From Fagopyrum homotropicum (taxonomy: Eukaryota; Streptophyta; Magnoliopsida; Caryophyllales; Polygonaceae): a DNA stretch of 64,000 nt. Below, piece by piece: positions 21,631-34,766 of the stretch (its first letter is position 1; each line of letters starts with the position of its first letter). The stretch lies in the NCBI GenBank assembly GCA_033239125.1, contig BSWB01000001.1, positions 141,561,981 through 141,625,980 of the forward strand, written 5' to 3'. A program made the translations under genes and the position numbers. The notes beneath the pieces were generated by a model that was not told the origin of the DNA, searched no databases, and was given only the letters and a program-made list of their open reading frames with translations.

Positions 21631-23591
21631 TGCTCCTATATATATATATATCCATCAACAACATATTCAAAAATCACGTCCAACAGAGGTCAATAACCCC
21701 TCCAAATCTATTTCACAAAACTGCATCACAAGCAGTTTTTCTCATACTTAGAATATATCAGCATAACCTAAAAACTGCATGCGGAACCAACTTTGGAGAC
21801 TCATATCTCCTTAACTATATCTCGGAATATTCTCAAATATCAGTATGTTATACTATATAATACCCACTACAACATATTCAAAAACCAGGGCTAAAGGATG
21901 AGTCTAACTTACCCAAATCTAGGTCACAAAACTGTATCGACATGCAGTTTTCCACACTTAAGAAATTCAGCAAACACTTAACAAACAACACACTGTCTTA
22001 ACTTTGAAAAATCATAACTCCTAAACCGTTCGCTGGATTTATCCCAAAATTTGATATGTTCTACTATAAAATCTTATTTATAATATATACAAAATTCATC
22101 AGCAAAAGAGATCAAAAGCCTAGCTAAACCATCTCACAAAACTGCATCACATGTTGTTTTTCTCAACACTCAGCACACTTATAAAACTGCATGAGAAGTC
22201 AATTTTGCAACATCATAACTCTCAACCCGTAACTCCGATTCTTCCCAAATTTTAGTATGATATACTATGTACTACGGAATACAACATATCCAAAATTCAG
22301 CAACAAAGAATGAGTTTAGCATACCTAAATCTGGCCCTGAAGTTGGGTACTCGACACAGTTTTGAAACTTCAGAATCAGTAAAACGATTTAACTGTTTCT
22401 CCTTGCTTGACCTGAGTGAGTTAAGGACAGATTTTGTAGCATCTATTAGCTCATATGTATGGAGGGAAAGGTAACCAAAAGAGGTATGGGTCTTACTCGA
22501 TTCTAAGGTTCGATCATTGGAGGTTGCGGCTTGCTTGACTCCTCATGTTGGTTTGGTGATTGCTTGCGTGCAGAGAATGATGCAGCAGGAAGGAGAGGCC
22601 TCTAGTTGTGCAAGAAGGGAGGCTGTACATGCTTATCCCGGGGCTGCTGGTTGTTCGTTCCAGATGAGGATGCATCAAGAGATCCGCCGGTCTGCTTGGT
22701 TGACGAAGAGGAAAGGGAAGGCTGGACAAATTCTGAGATGAAGACCCATCCTCAAGACACATTCTTTTATCGACAGAATGGAGGCAATGACATAAGGCTT
22801 ACCTCGTCCTTATTGTTGGCGGCAGCGATGCAGAAGGGTTTGGGAATAGACAACAGCAAAGGAGAGACGGCAAGCAACCCTTGGCTATAACGGCTCGGGG
22901 TGGCAACGTGAGAAGAGGGGAGGAGGAGTGTGGCGAGATCTGCAGCGTATACCCCGGGCATTTATCTGGACACGAAGTGAAGAAGTGTGACAGATCCGGT
23001 ACTTAATCAACGAAAGACTCTTCGAGATTATACGTTCTGAAGGAGAGAGAGAGCGTTCCTCCAGCTTGATAACTGACATGGGCAAGACAGTGCTGGGCTG
23101 GTCTGAGGCAAAGAAGTGTTGGGTTGGATGTGAGGCAAAGAAGTGTCGGGCTGGACGTGAGGCAAGGTTGGATGCAAGCAGTCCAAAGCTAATCCTTACA
23201 TGAAGAGATGGGCTGAACCAAGGGGGAAGAACATGGGCTGAAAGTTTGTCAAAACTTGTCAAAACTCGTCATGGCTTTGTCAAGCCCATGCATGACCCTG
23301 TCACAAAGTTGTCGGGCTTCGTCATGATCTCGTCTCAGCTTTGTCCTGGTCTCGTCACAGCTTTGCCAAAACTCTTGCCATGAACTTGTCGTAAGTATAA
23401 AGATATATATACTAGGGTTTTGCAAGATAAAGGTTTGATATTATTTTTCTATCATTTTATGTGAGAAAAAGGTCTCACATAAAATGATAGAATTTATGAT
23501 GACATCGGAATTTAGGGGAAATGAAAAGATCAACGGATAAAATTCCGGTTTGACTCGGAATTGATTGAAAGAAAAAATTCCGGATATTACA

Positions 23592-26500
23592 TCAACACCC
23601 CCTTAAAATAAGTTTCGTCCCGAAACTTAGAATAAGGGCATCTAATCAAAAGACTTCCCCCAATAAACTTGTATATCCTAGTCTCACTAAATTTTTAATT
23701 TTGTTTTCTAAACTCCTCTAACCTTATCAATGCGTAACGAAAAAAAAACCCGGTGGTTACATCAGATCCCCCTCAAAATAAGTTTCGTCCCGAAACTTAG
23801 GGTAAGACAATCCTGATCGGCCTTTAAGGCACCAAATGGGTCTGTTTGATCACTACACAAAAGTCTCGTCGTTTCCACATCTAAGTTCCCCACACATCAA
23901 GGTTACCAAAAGAACACATCACTGACTAAACACTCAATCATGAAATAAACAAGTAGTCAAACAATATCACACATACAAGGTCAAGCCCTAACTCGTCACT
24001 CTCGAGGTTACAACTATCACTACATAGGTCTTTGAAAGGTTACGTCTCTTACTATCCCCAATATCTTAGATAGCCTTATCAGCTTTTCATAAAACCACTA
24101 AATCTTAAATCTTTTCAGGTATTTAGATCACAAGCGCCTGCTACCACGTTCTAGAGTGGTTACCCGATATCTCACCAGTATCATCCGGCTTAACTATCTG
24201 ATCATCTAATATGATGACCTAACCCGTGTCTGGTAGGTATCTCTCCACTGGAATTTTCAAACTCAGTTCCCAAACTTTGTCTTCGTGGAAAACTGAAGCT
24301 ACACTCTCCAATAGGGTGAGAAATACTATAGTCCATCGGTCACTTTTAAACCGCTATAAAACTTCCAATGGTTGCCTTACACAACTCACTTCCAGATCCT
24401 TTGATGACCCTACGGAAAATGATCTATTCAACTTTCTTCCCTTTGTTATGACCACTTGCTTCCGGCCTTCTGAAAAGGTTCTGACTACAAAATCAAGTCC
24501 AAGGTCTTGGACATCCACCAACACTTATCAAGTGCTCAATGCTCTTCGTATCACAACCCACTTGGTCTTGTCTTTTAAAATTACTCAGTCATCTTATTGC
24601 TCAGGTAAGGAATCGTCACCTTTACCCTTTTCAGGTCTAACACTCGAGACAACTAAACTCAAATCTAGTGGTCATCCTCTTTGTTCACTTGGCATTATTA
24701 TATTATTTATAGATCTCTAATATATCGTTAGCTCTTACCTATGCTTCCCACACATTTCCCAAAATCTTAAGTGACATAGAATATGTCCGGAATGACGGTA
24801 CTAGTCACAAAGTGATCTTATATCACAGTTATTTGATCATAAATACTCGATAAATGCTAACACACCATCAACATTGAACTCTTGTATCCTCCCCTTTTAT
24901 CGGACTTGTAATATCCCTCTAACTCAAAACGCAACTAGGCTCTGTTCCGACATAACATTACACATAAAATCTACTCCGAGATTATGTTTTCTTTAAGCAC
25001 GGTTACTAGGTTGCAAGTATGCTCCTGTCGCTTCTCTTTCTTATGTATCTTCGACTCAGGACGGTAGTTACTCACTTTGAGATTTCTAGTGCAGGCCATG
25101 CACAATACTTTTGTTACATCATTAATTCTTTCCTAATCCATCCAGAAAACTCACTCAAGAGTATTCCATTAGTATAGAATTCCAAAACTACTTGTCTGGC
25201 AACATGTAACAAATCCATCACTCTTCACTCGGATCCATAATAGGGTACCAGTCTCCTTCTATTACCTCTACATGCACATAAGTTTCCATACAACATTTCC
25301 AGTCACTCACATAGCCTATCTCACGTTTCTTCCAACTAAAATGCATTTCACCAACTATCACCATCTTTAACTCGACACGACATCCATCAGTACCCTTGAG
25401 CTTCTTGCTTTGTGGGTTAGGACCCACTATGCTTCCGCTGCGCTACTCTGCTTATCCTATTTTCACTCATTAATACTAAGGACCTTTTGTGTAAGTATAA
25501 AATGATTGACCCAAAACTCTTTATTTTAATTACACCATGAGTCTTATACAGATGAAGTACCAAGTACCTTCTTTACTTGCCTTCAAAAAATAAAACAACG
25601 AATGAAAAACAACTTCTTCTGCTTACTTTCTTAATTCTTCTACCACGGATCCAAACTCCCTGACTTGACCGGAGTTTGATCTTAACTAGCCAAGAAGTAA
25701 CCCTTAAAATTATTCTCTTTATACCTTTAATTCATCCAAGAAGGTTGTCGTTGCCTACTTAAAGAAATCCTCTAAGGCGTCGGTAAAGCTACTCCATAGA
25801 TCCACCGTCACAAATATCTCTTCTTAACGACACATAACTCGCCAATACCAAACAATAGTTGCACGTCCTTGGTTGACATCGGTCAATCTATAATTGACTT
25901 ATCTCAATTTCATACCTCTACTGGTATTAAACTTTTGGTGCAATTCACCTACTAGATTAATCCTTTTATCCTTCTTTAGTTCGTTCTACCTCCCACCCTT
26001 CCGCTTCTTATGGGCTAACTCCATTTCTCTAGTCCGACTGTGTCATTCATCTGACATAAATAGTCGTTTCACGTTTCCACGATAGCTTGCAAGCGTCTTT
26101 GAAATTCTTATGGCCGTAATGATCATCTACTTGCAGTTCCTTTTGCATGGACCATCTGTGTTGATGGCTTACGTCCCGTGATAATTCGGGTTACCCTGGA
26201 CTCTCGAGTCTAGCAAGGCCGTTCTCCCATACAGATTTCTTCACTGGTGTTGGTGGTAATATCGCCTTCCTGAAACTCCGTTGACCCTGCTACAGGCTTC
26301 CATTCTTTGGATATTGGCGTCGCGGTTTCTTTCAAACTTCTAATATCTCTGAGGAGGTCAAAACCTCCCCACGCTTGTGGGGTCTGCCTTTTCGCTTTTA
26401 CACTCAATTGTAGGTCTTCATTCCGTGCACCTTAGATTCTCACACCCGGATTGACACTTTGTCTCTTCTGGTTTCTCATGCCCCTAATGGTCTTTGGGGA

Positions 26501-27209
26501 ATCCGCCTCGGTTATAATGTCCTTGATTCCGCAATCTTGGTTGTACTCAATTCTACTTGTCCCATTCCAATATTGTTATCTCTACTCCGCACTCTTGTAG
26601 TCTCTTGCATGGTTCTGCTAATTCCGTCTCTCGGCCTCGTATGCCCGAGTTCCTTGTACGACCTTCTATTCCTTCTAACTGAACTGACTCAAGGATTTCT
26701 TCCTCATCTGATTGTGCGTGTGGTAAAATTATCTTCACAACTTTACTTCCTTGGTCACTTGTTCTTTGGATAATTTATAAGGATCTCCAAGCAGCCTACC
26801 CGAGTATAATACTCAATTCAAGGTCCGATTCCATTGCCTCGTGTTGGAGATTCTTCAAGTCCGCAGTTGATTTATCATGAGGCGATAATCGCTTCGTGAT
26901 ATCACGACTAAAGGATATAAAATATCCCTTAGAATACTAACAAGCTAAGCATACACATGTATATAACATATTATAATAAACATCATAAAAAGTCTATAAG
27001 CTAACTCCTATCGATCCAAGTTGCAGAGATCCACGGAGAGCGATGGTGGTCCAACGTTCTACTAACCCAACAACCCGACTATGCGTGCGTGTAAAAACAT
27101 AAATCCGTTTTGAAAATTTAGACCCCTTTCTGGTTCTAGTTATTTTATACATTCGGTCTTTCAGAAGATTTCAAGTGCCATTGTTGCCAACCTGGCTCTG
27201 ATACCATAT
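23592..27209 (-). other. LARD internal domain, copy 2
   Basis: This is a near-identical second copy of 4513-8129, with its own purine tract (23592-23606) and tRNA-iMet primer site (27195-27206). No protein-coding capacity is recognisable. A few substitutions and indels distinguish the two copies. Confidence 0.75.
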
Positions 27210-27390
27210 TGTAACATCCCAAATTCCGAGAACTCGGGGATCTACTGGTTAGGACCTCACAATGGGTCCCGACCTTAGTTTGACAACAATTTTACTAGGA
27301 TCTTACAACAAGGCACAAAAGTATTTAAAAACATTTGAAAACTTTAAACAATATATACATGAAGAATATGTATCAGCCTTACAACGCAAA
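27210..27390 (-). repeat. Truncated third LARD LTR (181 bp)
   Basis: It begins TGTAACATCCC next to the primer site. It follows the other LTRs to the phrase acaacgcaaa, then breaks off into MULE coding sequence. Roughly 2.9 kb of this LTR, and probably adjacent target DNA and the second target duplication, are deleted. Confidence 0.85.
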
Positions 27391-28984
27391 CCTTCAGTTG
27401 TTCCTCACCAACTTCTTTCACCCCGACATCCACCTTCTTCCCACCAAGCACTTCATCCACCATTTTTTCATCAAGCATTTCTTATGTATTACCTAACCCC
27501 CTGCGAGATCTCAAAACCAACAATTCAGCATCAATTAAAAACCAATACTCAACACTGTACAAGTATCTAACTTCATTAAGTGCAATCATACCCAATACCA
27601 ACATCCTGTTTTGTAGCATCTACTTCACCTTCAATGTTATCGGTTGCACTGAATTAAATAACAACACCCATTACAAATACGTACGCTAACTTAAGCAATA
27701 AAACAATCCCAATAAAATGCATCTAACAAACATAAGCTAACATACTCAGTAGATCCATCCTGCTTGCTTTCGGATTCCTGCTCCATATGTCCAGGTTCTC
27801 CTACTCGATCTTCGCTCATTTCACTTGCATTGATTCCACAATCCTCCTCAGGATTACCTTCATCTCCAACTTTATCTTTACTATTGTCACTTGCATTCAT
27901 TCCACAATCTTCCTCAGGATTACTTTCATCTCCAACTTTCTCTTCACTGTTGTCACTTGCATTGATACCACAATCCTCCTCAGGATAACCTTCGTCTCCA
28001 ACTTTCTCTTCAAACTTTTCACTTGCATTGATTCTGCAATCCTCCCCAGGATTAGTTTTATCACCAACTTTATCTTCACACTTTCAGTTGCACTGATTAG
28101 AGAAACACAAAACCAAAAGTCAATATTCAAGCACTAAGTATGAACCAACTTGTGTCAACATGCATACCTACTATACATTCCAATATCTTTTAGTACCCCT
28201 TGTGCCAGTTTTTGATCATACAAGACTATAGGTCCAAAAATGCATGGTTCCCTTCATAAAACGCAAAAATAAATATCAAATACAACTACCGAATATGAAC
28301 ATCCAAAAACAAATGCCACATGCATACACAATACTTACTTCTCCATTGTGCGTTTCTCCACTGTGCGTTTCCCCTTTGAAGAAGTATACAAGTGTTGTTT
28401 ACTATGATAGTACTTCATGGTGCATTTTCTTTTCATTATCCACTATTTTGGGGGCCTGTCCTCGGATTGAGTCCTAACTTTTTTTGCCTTTTCCGGAGCA
28501 GACCGCCCAGAATGAGAACGCAACGTTCGTACCCGAGAAGAATTTATGAAATCATCAGAAGAATCTTGCTCAGGAACCATCTTATCTGCTGCTTTGTTTT
28601 GTCGGGGTTTTCACAGAACCACGATCCTTAGACTTCTTACTTGTTTTTGATACATTTGCTTGTTTCTTGGTGTCAGGGTCTTCAGCTTCCTCTGACTCAG
28701 GAGCCACAAATTTCGGATTTTTGAATCCAATACTAAATAACATTTGTAAACAAGCATCATCATTTTCAAACTACCAGCTGCTATGTTCAAAAAAATAAGC
28801 TCTCCTCTTCTGACGCAGGCAAAGTCTCTATCTCAAAATCCTTGAGATCGGAAATTATTTCCTTCATCTTCTGGTAACTAATAACCTCTCTACCTTGTAC
28901 TAGAAACACAAATCTACGACAGAATGGTGTAGCCTCTCCATCAACTTCTTTGAGCATACCTTGTTGTATTTTGGGTATGGCCAT
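27391..28984 (-). pseudogene. Middle part of the MULE ULP1-like gene (linker exons)
   Basis: Read on the minus strand from the right, it starts with MAIPKIQQGMLKEVDGEA and FEIETLPASEEE, which continues the DUF1985 part beyond the retrotransposon at 28985. A charged Ser/Lys-rich segment follows (FKNPKFVAPESEEAEDPDTK), then another frame with VPEQDSSDDFINSSRVRTL. Next is an acidic tandem-repeat segment, and finally EVLGGKKVDVGVKEVGEEQL running into the LARD junction. Frame changes between the pieces could be introns or small indels and were not resolved. Such acidic linkers between DUF1985 and the C48 domain suit KI/ULP MULE genes. The gene is broken at both ends by retrotransposons. Confidence 0.55.
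27800..28090 (-). repeat. 66-bp coding tandem repeat (22-aa acidic units)
   Basis: Four units with period exactly 66 bp start near 27828, 27894, 27960 and 28026 on the plus strand. On the minus strand each encodes a variant of NASDNSEEKVGDE plus NPEEDCG. The period keeps the frame, and the differences between units are mostly conservative, so the repeat arose within a coding exon. Confidence 0.75.
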
Positions 28985-30630
28985 TGTTAGCATGAAATAT
29001 TGTGATATTTTAGGCACGTTTTCTAGATGTATTCTATCCATATTGGTGTTCATTGATAAACAATAGAAGCAATTGTGAGCTAGTTTGTCTATATTGTTGA
29101 TATAGAGGTCTACATAAGCTTTGTGTTGATTGTAGGCGAATAAGAGCTAAAACCGAACGAATTAAGAGAGAATGGAGATGGGTTGTGCACATCCAAGGAT
29201 TGAGGACATCACAAATAAGCTAAGGAAGATGCTAGGATGAAGAATGGCACAAAACAAAGGGAACTACGAGCAACCTATGCTTCCACGCTCTAAAATACGG
29301 CCGTAATGAAGTCCACGCTTTAAACCACGGCCGTGGAACTTGGCAACATGAGCGTGGAGCATTCCAGAGAGTTACACGGTGTAAAGTACGGTCGTGGAAG
29401 TTGTGAGGAACCGTGATGGAATCCACGCTCAAAACCACGGGCGTGGAACCCTCTATGACCGTGATTTAGGCGATCTTTTAACGTACTAATTAAAGCCACG
29501 ATCTTTTACACAATGGGCCGGAGAGAGACATTCTATCTTTCCTTATAAAAGGACTGAAGGAGGGAGATTCCGTCACCTTCGCTTACGCTTACTTGCACGT
29601 GTTTAGGGTTTCAGTTGGACGTGCGGAGATTTGCAAAGACTTGGAGATTTGGAAATTACGTCTTTTGTCCTTAGGTTTGATTAGAAGACGGATTGACATC
29701 CCGTTCTTCGTTCTTATCAAGGATTGTGATTGTTTGTGTTATTCCGAATCTGATATACATTATTTTCCTTGTTTGTGGATCTGAGATTGATTTCAGATTT
29801 ATTGAAGGTTTTCGAAGGTTTTCATCTTTCATTCTTTTAAAAATCTTGAATTTGATATCATAATGATTGTTGTTGGCTAAAACCCTTTAGCAATTCTAAG
29901 GTGAAGGGTTGATAGTTGTGGCTTAGATGATGATAGATCGATCACAGATTGGACCCTGAGAGTTAGAGAGATTTCGTCGACAGCTAGAATCACGGTGTGT
30001 TCTTGAGTTCCATGGCCGTGGAATATCAAGATCCACCCGTAATTTTCCCTAGTTTACGAACCTTGCTTTTACTTTAATCCAAAGTTAAAGATTTGCTTTA
30101 ACTTAGTCTTGGCTTGCCTTTTCTAGGTGGTAGTGAAGCCTCAACAACCTCTACTTCGATTTCGAGTGTCACAACCTTAATTGGTTTAGTTAGTCTTGAT
30201 CCTTGGATTACAAGTTTGGGTATTTGATATTAATTCTTGTCTTTAGATCCTTTCTATACTGAAGCCTCAACAACCTTTATAGAGAGTATTTCTAGATAAG
30301 TCATATAAAGCCTTGAAACTTCACCGTACATTGCTTTGCATTAGTATACTTTTGCAGCTCTTAACTCTGTCCTTATATCTTTAGTATATCTTGAATCGAT
30401 TGCCACAACTGGATTCCTGGATCTTTAGGATTGTTGTTTTCCCAATATTTACAAAGCTCATACATTTACTTGCTTGACGATTCTATAACTGGATTTAACC
30501 CCACAAATCCCTGTGTTCGATACTTTGGAATACTTGCTAATCTACGCCGATCCGTACACTGCGGGTTCGCTTGCTTGATTCTAGTTTTATAAATTTAAGA
30601 CTTATTTGCACGCACGCTAAGTGGCGAACA
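28985..30630 (+). repeat. 5' LTR of element B (1646 bp)
   Basis: TG...CA ends are clear. The palindrome module at 29281-29460 carries ccacggccgtgg at 29325-29336 plus several degenerate copies. It is followed by TATAAAAGG (29544-29552) and a purine-rich leader. A lone site ttccatggccgtggaa occurs further on near 30010. The 3' LTR, reassembled in order from its three pieces, is similar but has about 20 extra bases (gattgccattttgcagcgga) near 57267, lost here between short direct repeats. Confidence 0.88.
29544..29552 (+). promoter_or_regulatory. TATA box of element B LTR
   Basis: TATAAAAGG lies just after the palindrome module and before a gagattccgtcacc leader motif. The same box and leader recur at 44644, 55908 and 57181, and inverted in element C at 34211-34219. 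This repetition supports it as the core LTR promoter. Confidence 0.65.
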
Positions 30631-30636
30631 AGTTTT

Positions 30637-30654
30637 TGGCGCCGTTACCGGGGA
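30637..30654 (+). other. Primer binding site (tRNA-Asp) of element B
   Basis: TGGCGCCGTTACCGGGGA starts six bases after the LTR and differs at one base from the exact tRNA-Asp complement seen in element A. Confidence 0.88.
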
Positions 30655-30732
30655 TTTGGTGTAGGCCGAATTCGGTTATCGGTTGTCAAGCTTGGGAGCT
30701 CTTCCCTTGTTATTTGATATCTTTTCGAGTGT

Positions 30733-32325
30733 ATGCGCAGGTCTAGGAACAACGAAGACCTCTTACCTCTCGATCAAGAGCTTGAGAGGACTTTGAGGAG
30801 AAAGCTCAAGGAAAGAAAGATGTTTGAAGAAAGAGAACATGATTACCAAACGGAGCTAGCGGAATCCGAAGCTCAACTTCGATGGAGCGAGAAAACTCAC
30901 AAGGAAGAATCGGAACGTCATCAAACAAAGGTTGATGATCTAACGGACATGATGTTTCAAATGAGGCTGGAAATAAACGACCTCAAGAAGAAAAAGAGAA
31001 GAAGGAGACCGGGAAGATCGGTTAGAACCAACTCATCCAATGAGGATAGTGACTCTTCCATGCCACCACTAGAGGACATTCATCCAACGATCAATGTGAA
31101 CCCGTTCTTTCCACGAGCAGCTGCCAATCGCCGTGCCCCAGCTGGAGGTGCGAGAGTCAATCGTGTGGATAAGGAGCCAAGAACTCTTGGCCAAAGGATA
31201 GATCCAACGCAACAACCACGCCATTTGGGTTTGAACTTTGATGTTGATGATGCACAAGTTTTAGCTTCAACCCGCAAGTTATTACCATTGTCCGCCAAAA
31301 TCAATTTGGAGGAACAAGCGCTGAATCCCCACATCAACATCTACAAAATTTTGAGATCATGATGGAGACAATGAAGCCAAAGAATGCAACTACCAACAGC
31401 TATAAACTCAAGCCTTTCTTCTTCTCCTTGAAAGGGAAAGCATTGTCTTGGTATCAAGCTCTTCCAAGTGGGAAACTCGAAACATGGGAGGATCTTTCTT
31501 CGAAATTCCTCAGTAAGTTCTTTCCGCCATCCAAGACGGCGGAGTTGAGAGGTAAGATTAATGCATTTTCTATGAGATCTAACGAAAGTTTGTTTCAATC
31601 TTGGGAAAGATTTCAGGATTTGCTCTTGGATTGCCCACATCATGGCATATCCAAATTGGCACTATTGGATACTATAAGGGGCTGGATGTGGAGACACAAT
31701 TCAAGCTCCAATCCCTTTCATGTGGTACATTCATGGACATGAGGGAAGATGACGCTTGGGACTTCATTGAGAAGCAAGCGCGAGTCATTGAGAAGTATTC
31801 TCCTCGGAAAGTGGAGGCGAATCATGTGGAACAAGGAGCAAAGCTATCACAAGCAGCTCAAACTCAAATCTTTCTCTCAATACGGAGATTAAAGAGTTGA
31901 AGGAAGCCATCAAAACCAACTTTCCAAAGCAAAAGGAACAAGATGTAGGTTATTTAGGCAACAACAATAACCACAACGGGAATGAGAATACAAACCGCAA
32001 CAACCGGAACAACAACCGGAACAATTGGAACAACAACAATAACCGGAACAACAATTGGAACAACAATAGGGGTTCAAACAACAACAATTGGCGTCCCAAC
32101 CAACAAAATTCCGGTAATTCTTATTCCAATTCAGGAAATTTACTAACTCCACCTTCCTCTTCTTCCACTCCTTTGAAAAGCCAGGGGCAAACATCTAATG
32201 GTGGAAGTACTTCGGGGAAAGAGAAGCCCGATCCCATGTTGGAAACAATTTTGGGCAAGCTTCAAGGATTGGAGACTCGCATCATCAAGGTTGATGATCG
32301 CATAACTAAGGTTGATAAAGCCTAA
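30733..32325 (+). pseudogene. gag of element B (frameshifted)
   Basis: It starts MRRSRNNEDLLPLDQELE, with a coiled-coil-like charged region and then GQRIDPTQQPRHLGLNF. Compared with element D it has a one-base loss near 31255, a small deletion near 31670 and another frame change near 31877. An in-frame TAA at 32323-32325 replaces a Gln codon. The gag core (FFFSLKGKALSWYQALPSGK, SWERFQDLLLDCPHHGIS) and the Asn/Arg-rich tail remain recognisable. No CCHC knuckle is present. It cannot make intact Gag. Confidence 0.85.
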
Positions 32326-32343
32326 AAGGTTTTAGAGAACCAA

Positions 32344-33079
32344 ATGTTTAGCCATGCTGAGGAAGTTCCTAGGAACCAAGGAAAACTTCCAGGAAAGACG
32401 GAGGACAACCCAAAAGGAAGGGTGATGGCAATCACAACTAGGAGCGGAGTAACAACTACCGACCCGCAGCCTAAGTTTGTAGAAGTCCCCGTTGAGAAGG
32501 AGAAAGAAAAGGGGAAGGAGAAGGAAGACGTCTACGTTCCTCCTCCAGCTTACAAACCTCCCCTACCATTCCCGCAATCTAGAGCAAGAGCGCGTCTAGA
32601 CAAACAATTCGGTAAGTTTATTGAACTCATGAGCAAACTACATATTAATATACCTTTCATTGATGCAATTGTAGGTATGTCAGCTTATGGAAAGTTCCTA
32701 AAGGAGATCCTCTCTAACAAAAGAAAGCTAGAGGATTTTGGAGAGGTTAAGTTGAGTTCGGATTCATCGGATCTCATCAAGACAATGAAGGAGAAGATGC
32801 CCCCTAAGCTGAAAGATCCGGGGTCATTTTGTATTCCCATAGGAGTGGGAGATGTCACATATGATGCATTATGTGATTTAGGAGCAAGCGTGAGCATCAT
32901 TCCGCTTGCCCTATGCAGGAAGATCGGTTTAGGCGATCCTAAACCGGTAAAGATGACGTTGTACATGGTGGATCGATCCATAACTCGTCCCGTCGGTATA
33001 GTTGAAGACGTCCCGGTCAAACTTGGTAAGTTCTATGTTCCAATAGACTTTGTTGTGCTTGACATTCCTGCAGATAGTT
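32344..33079 (+). pseudogene. Protease region of element B, first part (split by element C)
   Basis: It encodes the VYVPPPAYKPPLPFPQSRAR linker, the LHINIPFIDAIVGMSAYGKF block and the catalytic ALCDLGASVSIIPLALCRK. It then continues to VVLDIPAD, where element C is inserted. The coding sequence resumes at 36324 with the ILGRPFL-equivalent segment. Confidence 0.85.
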
Positions 33080-34766
33080 TGTTCGCCACTTAGCGTGCGT
33101 GCAAATAAGCTTTAATTATAAAACTAGAATCAAGCAAGCGAACCCGCAGTGTACGGATCGATATAGTTAAGCAAGAATTCCAGAGTATCGAACACAGGGA
33201 TTTTGGGGGAACAAATTCAATTATAGATTATCAAGCAAGTAAATGTATGAAGCTTTTCAAATTATTGGGAAACAACAATCCTAAAGATCCAGGAATCCAG
33301 CTGTGGCAATCGATTCAAGATATACTAAAGATATAAGGACAGAGTTGAGGTATGCAAAGGTATACGAATGTAAGGTAATCGTACGGTGAAGTTCCAAAAA
33401 CCTTATATGACCCACCTAAAAGACACTCTCTATAAAGGTTGTTGAGGCTTCAATATAGAAAAGATCTAAAGGTAAGAATTAATGTCAAATACCCAAACTT
33501 GTAATCCAAGGATCAAGACTAACTAAACCGATTTAGGTTGTGACACTCAGAATCGAGGTAGAGGTTGTTGAGGCTTCACTACCACCTAGAAAAGGCAAGC
33601 CAAAACTAAGTTAAAGCAAATCTTTAACTTTGGATTAAAGTAAAAGCAAGTTCGTAAACTGACACAAAATTACAGGTAGTTCTTGAGTTCCACGGCCGTG
33701 GAAGCTCAAGAACAGACCGTGGATTAGGTTCGTCGGCGATTCTCTCTAACTCTCAGGGTCCAATCTGTTTACGATCGATCTATCATCATCTAAGCCACAA
33801 CTATCAACCCTTCACCTTAGAATTGCTAAAGGGTTTTAGCCAACAACAGTCATATTGATGTCAAATTCAAGATTTAAAAGAATGAAAGATGAAAACTTCC
33901 AAAAACCTTGAATAACTCTCAAGTCAATCTCAAATCCACAAATCAAGAACAATAACGTCAATAGATTCGGAATAACACAAACAATCACAAATCTTAGATA
34001 AGAAGGAAGAACGGGATGTCAATCCGTCTTCTAATCAAACCTAGAATTAAAGTATGAAATCTCCTTACGAACAATCTTCCAAATCTTCACTCTTTCTCTA
34101 ACTTTCCGTCGCAAAATAGCAATTCCCGCACGTTCCACTTGAAACCCTAGGCACGTGCAATAAGCGTAGGCAAAGTCTAAGCGAAGGTGACGGAATCTCT
34201 CTTCTTCCATCCTTTTATAGGGTAAGATAAAATATTGGCCCGGCCCATTGCGTAAAAGATTATGGCTTCAAAGTGTGCGTTAAAAGATTGTCAAGATCAC
34301 GGTCGTGGAAGGGTTCCACGCCCGTAATTTAGAGAGTGGAATTGGGTCACGGTTTGTCACAACCCTCCACGGCCGTGTAAGTTGCTGGAATGCACCACGC
34401 TTCTCTTGCCAAGCTTCCACGGCCGTGGACTAGAACGTGGAATCTAGTACGGCCGTATTTTAGAGCGTGGTTTAGAGGTAGATCGTAATTTCCTTAGCCT
34501 CGTGCTATTCTTCAAGTTAGCACCATCCTTAGCTCTTAGAGATGTCCTCAATCCTTGGACATGCTCACTCTAACTCCATTCTCTCTCAATCCGTTCGGAA
34601 TTAGCTCTTAATTGCCTACAATCAACACAAAGCTTATGTAGACCTCTATATCGACAAAATAGATAAACTAACTCACAAATACTTCAATGCTTTATCAATG
34701 AATACCAAAGTAGATGAAATACACTTAGAAAACGTGCCTAAAATATCACAATATTTCATGCTAACA
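33080..34766 (-). repeat. Complete 3' LTR of element C (1687 bp)
   Basis: It shares termini, TATA box (34219-34211) and palindrome module with the B and D LTRs but is a distinct subfamily. Exact ccacggccgtgg sites are at 33690-33701 and 34417-34428. Confidence 0.85.

Larger units (their letters stand above)
8130..23591 (-). repeat. Tekay-like LTR, middle copy, interrupted by Athila-like element A
   Basis: The two halves, 8130-9202 and 21636-23591, together match the left LTR end to end. The break at ccatatgct / tgctcctata corresponds to uninterrupted ccacatgctcctata in the left LTR. It lies beside the TA-rich tract. The interrupting 12.4-kb element is described separately. Confidence 0.85.
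1441..27390 (-). mobile_element. Tandem Tekay/Del-like LARD array (LTR-internal-LTR-internal-partial LTR)
   Basis: Three LTR copies (1441-4512, 8130-23591 interrupted, 27210-27390 truncated) alternate with two near-identical internal domains of about 3.6 kb. In element orientation the LTR starts TGTAATATCC and ends GGGGTGTTACA. The PBS TGGTATCAGAGC (tRNA-iMet) adjoins one LTR, and a purine-rich AAGGGGGTG tract preceded by a gtttcgggacgaaactt-type phrase adjoins the next. Such ends are usual in Tekay/Del chromoviruses. The internal domains have no recognisable gag or pol, so LTRs of about 3 kb around a short noncoding interior fit a LARD. The tandem form is expected from unequal LTR-LTR recombination. 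The base pairs before the left LTR are ttaac; no matching duplication is visible on the truncated right side. Confidence 0.75.

Noticed and set aside
29281..29460. CRISPR-like array from repeated ccacggccgtgg motifs
   Set aside because: Spacing is irregular, the repeats are 12 bp and degenerate, and the DNA is a plant LTR with no cas genes.
30637..30654. tRNA-Asp gene
   Set aside because: Only the 18-nt complement of the tRNA 3' end is present; it is a primer binding site.
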